A stretch of DNA of 64,000 nt from Nocardia jinanensis (GTDB lineage: Bacteria > Actinomycetota > Actinomycetes > Mycobacteriales > Mycobacteriaceae): the NCBI RefSeq assembly GCF_014645735.1, contig NZ_BMMH01000005.1:1-64000 (forward strand), written 5' to 3'. Of this stretch, positions 8,961 to 17,024 are shown in pieces. A model generated the notes under the pieces. It saw only the letters and a program-made list of their open reading frames with translations, searched no databases and had not been told where the DNA came from. Each line of letters begins with the position of its first letter. Positions within the stretch are counted from its first letter, which is position 1. A program made the translations under genes and the position numbers.

Positions 8961-10598
8961 GTGGCAGAAACGAATGCGACCCCGACCGGCCTACCCGGCG
9001 ATCCTGCGCAGGTATACGACGTAATCGTCGTCGGTGCGGGTATGGGCGGTATCTACGCTGTGCACCGCTTCGCCTCCCAGGGACTCTCGGTGCTCGGTCT
9101 GGAAGGCGCCCCGGACGTGGGCGGCGTCTGGTATCACAACGCCTATCCCGGGGCCCGGGTCGATATCGAGAGCGCCAACTACTGCTATTTCTTCGATCCG
9201 GAACTGTATCGAGAATGGCACTGGACCGAACGCTACGCCGCGCAACCCGAAATTCTGGCCTACCTGAATTTCGTCGCGGACCGATACGACGTCCGCCGTC
9301 ATATCCGGTTCAACACCTATATGACATCCGGGCAATGGGACGACGAAGCCAAACGGTACACAGTGACGACCGAGCACGGTGAGACCTTCACCGCGCGGTT
9401 CCTCGTCATGACCACCGGGCAGCTGTCCAAGCCGCGGAAACCCGACTTCCCGGGCTTGGACGACTTCACCGGGCAGTGGTATCAGACATCACGATGGCCG
9501 CATGAAGACGTCGACCTCGCGGGCAAGCGGATCGGCGTCATCGGCACCGGTTCGTCCGGGGTGCAGGCGATCACCGCGATCGCGCCGATCGCCGGGCACC
9601 TGACCGTCTTCCAACGCACGCCCAACTATTCGGTGCCCGCCTACAACCGGAGCGCCGATCAACGCAAGCACGAACGAATGGCCGCGGCAGTCGAGCAGGT
9701 GTGGGAAGAATTACTGGACACCCCCGGCGGCCTGATCCTGCCGCCGGGCCGGGGTGATTCGCGGCAGTACACACACGAACAGAAGCTACAGATGCTGGAG
9801 GAGCGGTGGGCCTTCGGCGGACAATCGCTGTTGTCGCTGTTCTCCGACCAGCCCGTTGATCCCGAGACGAACGAGCTCGTCGCCGAATTCGTCCGGGACC
9901 GTGTCCGCGATATCGTCACCGATCCACAGACTGCGGAAGCCCTGGTCCCCGACCAGTATCCGATCGGGGTACGCAGACTGTGCATCGACACCGGTTATTA
10001 CGAAACATTCAACCGGGACAATGTCTCCCTCGTCGATATCAAGGCCGACCCGATAACACGGATCACCCCCGGCGGTATCGAACTTGCCAGTGGTGCCGAA
10101 ATCGAGTTGGACATCATCGTGTTCGCGCTCGGATTCAATGCCTTCACCGGCGCACTGGACGAAGCAGGCGTCCGGGACGAAAACGGCCGCTCCCCCAGCG
10201 ACAACTGGCACCGCGGCCCACGCACCTACCTGGGCTTGACGACGACCGGATTCCCGAATCTCTTCCTGGTGACCGGGCCCGGCAGCCCGTCGGTACTGGC
10301 CAATATGAACGTCGCCAACGTGCACCATATCGATTTCGTCGGCGCCCTCATCGCGTTCATGACCGAACGCGGCTACGAGCGAGTCGAACCGACACCCAGT
10401 GCCGAAGAGACATGGACAGCGCATGCCGCGTCCTTGGCCGAACCCTTGCTGCGCCGCCACCACGACAACTACATGGTGCACGTCAATCGCGACGACGGAA
10501 CCCGGGTCTTCATCCCCTACGCCGGCGGGTTCCACGATTACGTCAAGCACGTCGAGAAGGTCGTCCGCGACAACTACGCCGGGTTCGCCTTCAAGTAA
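8961..10598 (+). CDS. Baeyer-Villiger-type flavin monooxygenase (CHMO-like)
   Basis: A 545-residue class B flavoprotein monooxygenase. GAGMGG (25-30) binds FAD, and IGVIGTGSSGVQ binds NADPH. Between them lies the Baeyer-Villiger fingerprint, here FTGQWYQTSRWP (169-180). The consensus is FxGxxxHxxxWP, and the conserved His is Gln175 in this protein; the codon is CAG. WYHNAYPGARVD near residue 59 is typical of cyclohexanone/steroid-type enzymes. The GTG start at 8961 follows AAGGAAAAAG, and the long upstream extension is the tail of the previous gene read out of frame. The likely activity is insertion of oxygen next to a ketone to give an ester or lactone. It lies upstream of an aldehyde dehydrogenase and an acyl-CoA ligase. 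Confidence 0.86.
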   Translation: MAETNATPTGLPGDPAQVYDVIVVGAGMGGIYAVHRFASQGLSVLGLEGAPDVGGVWYHNAYPGARVDIESANYCYFFDPELYREWHWTERYAAQPEILAYLNFVADRYDVRRHIRFNTYMTSGQWDDEAKRYTVTTEHGETFTARFLVMTTGQLSKPRKPDFPGLDDFTGQWYQTSRWPHEDVDLAGKRIGVIGTGSSGVQAITAIAPIAGHLTVFQRTPNYSVPAYNRSADQRKHERMAAAVEQVWEELLDTPGGLILPPGRGDSRQYTHEQKLQMLEERWAFGGQSLLSLFSDQPVDPETNELVAEFVRDRVRDIVTDPQTAEALVPDQYPIGVRRLCIDTGYYETFNRDNVSLVDIKADPITRITPGGIELASGAEIELDIIVFALGFNAFTGALDEAGVRDENGRSPSDNWHRGPRTYLGLTTTGFPNLFLVTGPGSPSVLANMNVANVHHIDFVGALIAFMTERGYERVEPTPSAEETWTAHAASLAEPLLRRHHDNYMVHVNRDDGTRVFIPYAGGFHDYVKHVEKVVRDNYAGFAFK

Positions 10599-10642
10599 GC
10601 AGGTCGGCCATCGACCTCATTCCGCACGACAAGGACATGCTC

Positions 10643-12076
10643 ATGCGCTCCAGCTACGACCTCTTCATCGACGGTGATTTCGTCGCCGGCGGTGGTACGC
10701 CCTTCACCACCACCGATCCCGCAACCGGCGCCGCGCTCGCCGAGGTGGCCCGCGCGACCGCCGCCGACGTCGACCGGGCCGTGCGCGCCGCCGACACCGC
10801 GCGGCTCGCCTGGGCACGGACCACACCGTCGGCACGGGGCCGAGTCCTTCTCGCGATCGCCGCGGCCATCCGGGAACACGCCGACGAACTCGCCCGTCTC
10901 GAGACTCTCGACAACGGCCAAGCCCTCGGCCAGGCCCGCGGCGATGTGGAGGTCGCCGCCCGCTACTTCGAGTTCTACGGCGGCGGTGCCGACAAACTGA
11001 TGGGCGAAACGATCCCCCTGGGCCCGGACTACCTCTCCTACACCCGGCACGAGCCCTACGGAGTGGTGGCCTTCGTCCTCCCGTGGAACGCACCACTGCA
11101 ACAGGCCGCGCGCGGCCTCGCCCCCGCACTCGCCGCCGGAAACGTGGGCGTGGTCAAACCCGCCGAAGACACCCCGCTGACCACCCTCGAGCTCGCGCGG
11201 ATCGCCACCGACTGCGGCCTTCCGCCCGGTGTACTCAATGTCGTCACCGGCTTCGGTGAGGAAGCGGGCGCCGCGCTCGTCGAGCATCCACTCGTGCGCA
11301 AGATCGCCTTCACCGGTTCGGTCGACACCGGTTCCCTCATCATGCGCACGGCATCCGATCGTGTGATTCCACTCACCCTGGAACTCGGTGGGAAATCGGC
11401 GAATATCGTCTTTCCCGATGCCGACCTCGACGCCGTCGCACGCAGTTCCTGGACCGCTTTCACCATCAAATCGGGGCAGGTCTGCTCGGCGGGCACCCGC
11501 CTGCTGATCCATACCGACATCTACGACGATGTCCTCGAACTCCTTGTCGACCGGGCCCGCTCGGCCACGGTGAGCCGCGGATTGGACGATCCCGATATCG
11601 GTCCACTGGCCACCAGAGCACAGTTCGAGAAAGTCACCGGATACCTGAAACTCGGGCTCGAGGAAGGAGCGCGGCTGATCGTGGGCGGTGGAGTACCGGC
11701 AGATCCCGCGCTGCGGTCGGGAAACTTCGTCGAACCCACCATCTTCGCCGACGTCGACAACAACATGCGGATCGCCCAGGAAGAGATTTTCGGTCCCGTA
11801 CTGTGCGCCATCCGTTTCCACGACGAAGACGAAGCGATCCGCATCGCGAACGACACGCGCTACGGTCTCGCCGCCGGCGTGTGGACCACCGACCTGAGCC
11901 GAGCACACCGTGTCGCCGCGGCGCTGGACTCGGGACAGGTCTATGTCAACGAGTACTTCGCCGGTGGTATCGAGACGCCCTTCGGGGGATTCAAGTCCAG
12001 CGGTTTCGGACGGGAAAAGGGGTTCGAGGCGCTGCGGCACTACACCCAGCTGAAAACCGTCACTGTCCGTATCTGA
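10643..12076 (+). CDS. Aldehyde dehydrogenase (NAD(P)-dependent)
   Basis: A 477-residue ALDH superfamily member. It shows the oxyanion region VLPWNAP, the cofactor motif FTGSVDTG, the general-base glutamate in LELGGKSANIVF, and the nucleophilic cysteine in GQVCSAGTR. It closes with the family-typical PFGGFKSSGFGRE. AAGGA lies 7 bases before the ATG at 10643; an ATG six bases earlier is less well spaced. Its position between the Baeyer-Villiger enzyme and the acyl-CoA ligase fits oxidation of an aldehyde or hydroxy-acid-derived semialdehyde to the acid that the ligase then activates. Confidence 0.93.
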   Translation: MRSSYDLFIDGDFVAGGGTPFTTTDPATGAALAEVARATAADVDRAVRAADTARLAWARTTPSARGRVLLAIAAAIREHADELARLETLDNGQALGQARGDVEVAARYFEFYGGGADKLMGETIPLGPDYLSYTRHEPYGVVAFVLPWNAPLQQAARGLAPALAAGNVGVVKPAEDTPLTTLELARIATDCGLPPGVLNVVTGFGEEAGAALVEHPLVRKIAFTGSVDTGSLIMRTASDRVIPLTLELGGKSANIVFPDADLDAVARSSWTAFTIKSGQVCSAGTRLLIHTDIYDDVLELLVDRARSATVSRGLDDPDIGPLATRAQFEKVTGYLKLGLEEGARLIVGGGVPADPALRSGNFVEPTIFADVDNNMRIAQEEIFGPVLCAIRFHDEDEAIRIANDTRYGLAAGVWTTDLSRAHRVAAALDSGQVYVNEYFAGGIETPFGGFKSSGFGREKGFEALRHYTQLKTVTVRI

Positions 12077-12114
12077 CCCATGCGAACGAGAACGCGACGA
12101 AGGACAAGACCCCG

Positions 12115-13770
12115 ATGAAGAGCACCATGCAACAGGTGCCGCTGACCGTGGCCCGGTTGCTCCGGCACGCCGTCACCACACATCCCACGGCGCGGGTCGT
12201 GACCGCGACCGCTACCGGCACGCGCACGTCGACGTTCGCCGACCTCGGTGTGCGCAGCGCCCGTCTGGCGAACGCGCTGCGTGCGCTGGGCATTGATGGC
12301 GACCAGCGTGTGGGCACCTTCCAGTGGAACAACACCGAACATCTCGAGGCCTATGCCGCGATACCGGCCATGGGGGCGGTCCTGCACACCTTGAATATTC
12401 GGTTGTCCGAACCGCAACTGCTGTTCGTTATAGGACACGCCGAGGACCGCGTACTGCTCGTCGACGCCGCGCTGGTGGACCGGCTTGCGCCACTCTGCGC
12501 TGAGCTGAGCACCATCGAGCACGTGATCGTCTCCGGTTCCGGCAGCGAAGAGACACTCCGGCCGTTGGAGGGCTTCCACTTCCGCGTCCACCTGTACGAG
12601 AAACTGCTGGCAGAGGCCGAGGCATCGTTCGATTGGCCGACGGTGAACGAGGACGACGCTGCCGCGATGTGCTACACGAGCGGCACTACCGGCGACCCGA
12701 AAGGTGTTGTCTACAGCCATCGTTCGGTATATTTGCACTCGATGGCATGCGCCATGGGCGATGCCTTCGGCATTACGACGCGCGACCGGGTGATGCCCGT
12801 GGTCCCGATGTTCCACGCCAACGCCTGGGGCCTCCCTTACGCGGCGATGCTCGTGGGAGCCGATCTGATCCTGCCCGACCGCTTCATGCGCCCCGAAGAA
12901 CTCGTCCGGCTCATCGAAACAGCCCGCCCGACAGTCACCGCCGCCGTACCGACCATCTGGAGCGATGTGCTCGGCCGGATCCGCACCCACGGCGGCGACC
13001 TGTCCTCACTGCGGCTCCTGGTAGGCGGCGGCGCACCGGTACCGGTGAGCCTCCAGCAGGATATGGCCGCGACCACGGGTGTGCTGATGCTCCAGGCGTG
13101 GGGAATGACCGAAACCTCCCCCGTCGCACTCGTCGGCTGGCCACCTGTCGAAGAATCCGATCCGCGGCACTGGGGGTTCCGCGCCAAACAAGGCCGCCTG
13201 CTCGGATCGATCGAAGCGCGCGTGGTCGCCGACGACGGCACCGAGCTGCCCCGTGATGGCCGATCTGCCGGGGAAATCGAGGTCCGCGGCCCGTATGTCA
13301 CCGCGGGCTACCACGGCATCGATCACTCCGATGCCCTCCACAACGGCTGGCTGCGAACCGGAGATATCGGCACCATCGACGAACTCGGTTATATCGCCTT
13401 GACCGACCGCGCGAAGGACATCATCAAATCCGGCGGCGAATGGATTTCCTCCGTCGAACTGGAATCACTCGTCGTCGCCCACCCCGCCGTGCGGGAAGCC
13501 GCCGCCATCGGCATCCCCGACGACCGCTGGCAGGAGCGACCGCTGGTCATGGTCGCGTTCCACCCCGGTATCACCGCGAGCTGCGCCGAACTACGCGAAC
13601 ACCTTTCGGGCGCTCTGGCCAAATGGCAACTGCCCGATACATGGGCGATTACCGACACCGTCCCCAAGACCTCAGTCGGCAAGTACGACAAGAAGCGCAT
13701 ACGGCAGCTGTACCACGACGGGGAAATCATCGTCCTGCGTACCGGCCGGGAAACCGCCGCCGATGACTGA
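12115..13770 (+). CDS. Acyl-CoA ligase (AMP-forming, medium-chain AlkK-like)
   Basis: A 551-residue adenylate-forming ligase. The P-loop motif reads YTSGTTGDPKGVVYSHRS. The core motifs QAWGMTETSP and GWLRTGDIG follow. The C-terminal lid contains GGEWISSVELES and ends with the catalytic lysine region KTSVGKYDKK. GAAGGA lies 10 bases before the ATG. The overall form is that of medium-chain or branched-acid CoA ligases. It would convert the carboxylic acid released by the upstream oxygenases and ALDH to a CoA ester, feeding the acyl-CoA dehydrogenase, hydratase and SDR encoded on the opposite arm. The stop overlaps the next gene by 8 bases. Confidence 0.92.
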   Translation: MKSTMQQVPLTVARLLRHAVTTHPTARVVTATATGTRTSTFADLGVRSARLANALRALGIDGDQRVGTFQWNNTEHLEAYAAIPAMGAVLHTLNIRLSEPQLLFVIGHAEDRVLLVDAALVDRLAPLCAELSTIEHVIVSGSGSEETLRPLEGFHFRVHLYEKLLAEAEASFDWPTVNEDDAAAMCYTSGTTGDPKGVVYSHRSVYLHSMACAMGDAFGITTRDRVMPVVPMFHANAWGLPYAAMLVGADLILPDRFMRPEELVRLIETARPTVTAAVPTIWSDVLGRIRTHGGDLSSLRLLVGGGAPVPVSLQQDMAATTGVLMLQAWGMTETSPVALVGWPPVEESDPRHWGFRAKQGRLLGSIEARVVADDGTELPRDGRSAGEIEVRGPYVTAGYHGIDHSDALHNGWLRTGDIGTIDELGYIALTDRAKDIIKSGGEWISSVELESLVVAHPAVREAAAIGIPDDRWQERPLVMVAFHPGITASCAELREHLSGALAKWQLPDTWAITDTVPKTSVGKYDKKRIRQLYHDGEIIVLRTGRETAADD

Positions 13771-14095
13771 GCAATGCGCAACCGAGGTCGACGAACATCA
13801 TCTACGTTTCCGGCTCGCCGATACCGCGGACCATGACGCTCTGCTCCGGGTTGTCAGCATCATGCACCGTCAAGGTCTGTACATAAGGTCGTTGCACTTC
13901 GACCGGCAGACCGACGGCGGCGCCACCATCTTCGCGACCATAGCGACCACCGGCCACCGCGCCGAGCGCTTGATTCGATTCTGTGCCAATACGGCGCACA
14001 TTCTAGAAGCTCTCGCGGCCGAAGACCCCTTGATCAGTACGCATGAGACCACTCCGGGTAGCCGACGTTGGGGACCTTCGTATCCCGGTCGGTGA
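13763..14095 (+). CDS. Small ACT-domain-like protein
   Basis: A 110-residue protein with an 8-base overlap with the ligase gene (ATGACTGA), so translation is coupled. Residues 10-85 resemble a single ACT fold of the acetolactate-synthase small-subunit type: a strand, a helix in DHDALLRVVSIMHRQG, then strand YIRSLHFDR and strand GATIFATIAT. No enzyme domain is attached and no acetolactate synthase is nearby. ACT domains usually bind small acids or amino acids, so a regulatory or ligand-sensing role for this operon is inferred. A similar stand-alone ACT-like protein occurs at 32.8 kb. The last 15 residues may be non-native, because an intron remnant begins just downstream. Confidence 0.6.
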   Translation: MTEQCATEVDEHHLRFRLADTADHDALLRVVSIMHRQGLYIRSLHFDRQTDGGATIFATIATTGHRAERLIRFCANTAHILEALAAEDPLISTHETTPGSRRWGPSYPGR

Positions 14096-14538
14096 CGACG
14101 GATACCGATCGTTACGGCGATTCGCGCGGCACGACAAACCCGACACTCGGGACGCCGGGGACCTGACATTCGAACAGACCCCGACCCGGCACGCACAACG
14201 ACCACGAGCCACCGAGTTCGGACCAGAGGAAATGCGGTGCCCGGCACCAAGGCCGGCAACCACTGCCCGAGTTCTCGGGACCGCTCCGGTGGCCAGGCGG
14301 CCGGAACGAACCTGCCCGTCTTCACCTCCTGCCGAGGATATTTCAGCAGCCCCGTAGCCTCCGAGCCGAGTGATCGCGGTGCGACCCCATCGACCCCAGA
14401 GGTCCGTGCACCCTTGTTGCCCCGCACCCGTGTCCACGCCACCAGCAGGAACGCCGGGGTGGTTCCCACCTGCCGCGGTGGCGAGGTCGGCGGCAGTGCG
14501 GCAACTACGGGCACAACATCCGGCTGCAGTCCAGCGGA
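14096..14538. other. Gene-free junction between modules A and B
   Basis: Apart from the reverse-transcriptase remnant, this 443-bp stretch has no frame with recognisable protein sequence and no obvious promoter or terminator. The rightward operon ends before it and the leftward ten-gene operon ends after it, so it is a convergent intergenic region scarred by a lost mobile intron. Confidence 0.6.
14240..14514 (-). pseudogene. Remnant of a group II intron reverse transcriptase/maturase (N-terminal part)
   Basis: On the minus strand a short frame carries PAFLLVAWTRVRGNKGART, then SGVDGVAPRS, and further on KTGRFVP. This is the order found at the start of group II intron-encoded reverse transcriptases in actinomycetes (AWxRVRxNKGAxxxGVDG followed by the helix ending GxFxP). 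The catalytic fingers and palm, including YADD, and the maturase and endonuclease domains are absent. The sequence after about 14300 no longer matches the family. I saw no intron domain V/VI hairpin. It lies between two catabolic modules, immediately downstream of the SDR stop at 14539, and marks an old insertion point. Confidence 0.65.
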
Positions 14539-15339
14539 CTATTCGAAACCGGGAAGCTCTTCGCTCGAGGCCTGGGTCAGGGCGGTGGCTCCGCCGTCGG
14601 CGACGTGGATGCTGCCGGTCATCCAGGATGACGCATCCGAAGCGAGTAGGAGCGCGAGACCGACGATGTCATCGGGCCGGCCCCAACGTCGCATCGGGAT
14701 GGAGTTCTCCCACGCGGCCACGCTGGACTCGGGGCGGGGCGCCGAACCACCGATTTTCGTGACCACCGGACCCGGGGCAAGGGCATTGACGCGCACCCCG
14801 AACCGCGCCAGCTCCAGCGCGGCTTGTCGAACCAGGCCGACCACGGCGGCCTTCGACGCGACATACGGATAACTCACCCGCGGCTCGGCGCGAAGCCCGG
14901 CGGTGGAGGCGGTGACGACGATGCTGCCCGCCCGCTGCGCCTTCATCACCCGCGCGCTCTGCTGGAGGCAGTGGAACAGGCCGTCCAGGTTCACACTCAG
15001 CACCCGCTGCCACGCTTCGAAAGACAGCTCGTCGATCGCTCCGCCTGGCTGCAGCAGTGAGGGTACGCCGTTGATTCCCGCGTTCAGGAACGCGACGTCG
15101 AGGCGCCCCGACGACGCCACGACACCGTCCACCAGTGCGCGGACCGCGTCCGGGTCGGTCACGTCGCACACGTGCGCGGTCGCGTTCAGTTTCCGCGCCG
15201 CTTCGTGTACCGAGTCCGAAATGTCCGCGAGGTGCACCGTGGCGCCCTCGGCCGCGCAGGTGCGGGCGATCTCCTGGCCGATCCCGCTCGCCGCGCCGGT
15301 CACCAGCACCACTCGCCCGTCGATTCGCAGAGTGTCCAT
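14539..15339 (-). CDS. Short-chain dehydrogenase/reductase (classical SDR)
   Basis: A 266-residue classical SDR. It has TGxxxGxG in VTGAASGIGQEIA, an acidic residue in LADIS that points to NAD(H), NAG in FLNAGING, and the catalytic YPYVASKAAVVG. It is the last gene of the leftward operon, 4 bases after the aconitase X small-subunit stop, with GGGAGA as ribosome site. In this setting it probably oxidises a hydroxy intermediate produced by one of the two dehydratases in the operon. The substrate is not identifiable from sequence. Confidence 0.88.
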   Translation of the reverse strand: MDTLRIDGRVVLVTGAASGIGQEIARTCAAEGATVHLADISDSVHEAARKLNATAHVCDVTDPDAVRALVDGVVASSGRLDVAFLNAGINGVPSLLQPGGAIDELSFEAWQRVLSVNLDGLFHCLQQSARVMKAQRAGSIVVTASTAGLRAEPRVSYPYVASKAAVVGLVRQAALELARFGVRVNALAPGPVVTKIGGSAPRPESSVAAWENSIPMRRWGRPDDIVGLALLLASDASSWMTGSIHVADGGATALTQASSEELPGFE

Positions 15340-15343
15340 GTGA

Positions 15344-15751
15344 TCAGTTCTCCCGTCGTATCAACACCGTGCCTGCTGTCCCGTCCACCTCGACGAGATC
15401 ACCGGTGCGGATGGCGCCGAAGGCTTCCGCGCCGGTTACCGCCGGGACATCGAGCACCACAAGTCCCAGTGCGAGTTTGCTGTTCATCCGCGTGAAAACG
15501 ATGGCGCACGGCGCGGTGCCCTGTAGCTTCGCCAGATGGAACTGCCCGGACCAGCCGGAGGAGCCCTTCGCGCCCGGCAGTACCAGAACCCCGCCGGCGA
15601 AACTCTGCCCGCGCTGGGGATGGCTGCTCTCGACTATTGTGCCCGTCCGTGGGTCGATGCCGCCCCAGCCGGACACCGGGGCGGTGCACACCAGCGCACG
15701 TCCGCGCGCCCGGCCGCCGACGACACCGCGGCCGTGCACCAACTCAAGCAT
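15344..15751 (-). CDS. Aconitase X swivel-domain (small) subunit, DUF126 type
   Basis: A 135-residue protein with the full DUF126 pattern: a swivel beta-barrel with VSGWGGIDPRTGTIVESSHP, GQSFAGGVLVLP and the conserved serine-rich turn GAKGSSGWSG, then CAIVFTR and GAIRTGDLVEVDG. In aconitase X this domain supplies the serine that relays the proton, and it pairs with the large Fe-S subunit. Known bacterial aconitase X enzymes dehydrate cis-3-hydroxy-L-proline, and archaeal ones dehydrate 5-phosphomevalonate. The gene overlaps the large-subunit gene by 8 bases, so the two are surely partners. Confidence 0.9.
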   Translation of the reverse strand: MLELVHGRGVVGGRARGRALVCTAPVSGWGGIDPRTGTIVESSHPQRGQSFAGGVLVLPGAKGSSGWSGQFHLAKLQGTAPCAIVFTRMNSKLALGLVVLDVPAVTGAEAFGAIRTGDLVEVDGTAGTVLIRREN

Positions 15752-17024
15752 CGGGCCACCGCCCGCTCAGCGCGGCGCCGATACAGGTCTCGACACTGCC
15801 GAACCAGCCCTGAACGCCCGCGATCGCCGGCAGGTAGTGCGCCTGTTTCGCCGAGTCGGTCGCGAACACGCGGGTTCGCGGTGGCAGGAACTGCCCGATC
15901 GCCGGGCAGGTGTCCGACAGCACCCGGCCGCCCGCTTTTTCGATGGCCGCGACGTAACCGCTGCGCTCGGCGACCGTGCGCAGCGCCCGCGGTGTGAACA
16001 CCCACAGCGTCGTCGAGTCCGCGACGCGGCGGCCGCCGAGCAGCCGGGCGACCTCGCGCACCTGTTCCAGTGACGCGTGTGGACAGCCGATCATCACGAA
16101 GTCCACATCGCGGTCGCTCGCCGTCCGGCACAGCGACGCGACCGTTGCCACACGCGCCGCCGCGTCGAAGACCGACCCGTCCTCCGGCGCCCGCCCACCC
16201 AGCGCCTGCTCGACCGTGTGCGCCTCGGGTGTCACCCCGGGCAAGTGATACATCTCGACATCACCGGAAGAGGCAGCGGCCGCGCCGAACTGCTTGAGCC
16301 GCACCGGATTCGGGTCCAGACCAGGGCCGGTGAGCACCGGCACCGCCTCCTGGACCTGTTCGCCCACCCAGTATCCGAGGATGTTCCAGTCCTCGGTCGT
16401 GACGACCGGATAACGCACCTCGATCAGGTGCGTGGCCCGGCGGTGCTCGTCGAGGTGGTAGCCGCAGTAGGGCGTCCGGCCGGTGAGCATCGACGCGGCC
16501 GAGGATTCGCGGCCCTCGGTGTTGGTGCGGGCGCCGAGCACGGAGTTGATGTAGACGACCGCCGAGGACTCCATCCACGCGCAGTGCTCGCCGAACCGGG
16601 GCACGTTGCCCACCTGGTACGGCGTGCACGTCGACAGCAGGTCCACCCCTTTCTCGGCGAGGTACTTCTCGCTGTCGTCCATCGCGGCCGCATCGGTGGG
16701 CGCGACGCCCTGTAGGTCCCACTGATCGGTGTCCCGCGGCCCGATCAGCTGGCAACTGTGCGCGCGGAACGGCGGCACATCCACCTTCTCGTCCAGGTCG
16801 AGGGAGAACCGGGAGAACAGTGCGGCGGGGTCGGTGGTGCCGAGCACCCGGGCGTGCCGTGGCCCGAAGATGTTGGCGCCACACACATTGTCGGTGTCGA
16901 TAAGTCGCTCGGCGCCCATCAGTTCGCCGTAGCGGACCAGCAGTTCGAGCGCGGCCTTGACCGCGGGGCCCTCCTCGCCGGCGAGCATCCGTTCGTCCGC
17001 CGGGCTCAGTGCAAGGTCAGACAC
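15744..17024 (-). CDS. Aconitase X catalytic (large) subunit, DUF521 type
   Basis: A 426-residue DUF521/aconitase X large subunit. The family pattern includes ELMGAERLIDTDNVCGANIF, cysteines in LLSTCTPYQVG and MIGCPHASLEQ, and the late DTCPAIGQF region. Several of these cysteines would hold the Fe-S cluster. The GTG at 17024 has GAGGG about 6 bases upstream and overlaps the FAD oxidoreductase gene by 19 bases. The long upstream frame is that gene read in another frame. The reaction is elimination of water from a hydroxy acid. The best-known bacterial substrate is cis-3-hydroxy-L-proline, but no proline-catabolism genes are here, so another hydroxy acid is plausible. Confidence 0.9.
   Translation of the reverse strand: MSDLALSPADERMLAGEEGPAVKAALELLVRYGELMGAERLIDTDNVCGANIFGPRHARVLGTTDPAALFSRFSLDLDEKVDVPPFRAHSCQLIGPRDTDQWDLQGVAPTDAAAMDDSEKYLAEKGVDLLSTCTPYQVGNVPRFGEHCAWMESSAVVYINSVLGARTNTEGRESSAASMLTGRTPYCGYHLDEHRRATHLIEVRYPVVTTEDWNILGYWVGEQVQEAVPVLTGPGLDPNPVRLKQFGAAAASSGDVEMYHLPGVTPEAHTVEQALGGRAPEDGSVFDAAARVATVASLCRTASDRDVDFVMIGCPHASLEQVREVARLLGGRRVADSTTLWVFTPRALRTVAERSGYVAAIEKAGGRVLSDTCPAIGQFLPPRTRVFATDSAKQAHYLPAIAGVQGWFGSVETCIGAALSGRWPDA

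Noticed and set aside
9980..10642. Upstream extension of the aldehyde dehydrogenase frame
   Set aside because: It overlaps the Baeyer-Villiger-type gene in another frame and is arginine-rich; the ATG at 10643 has a proper ribosome site.
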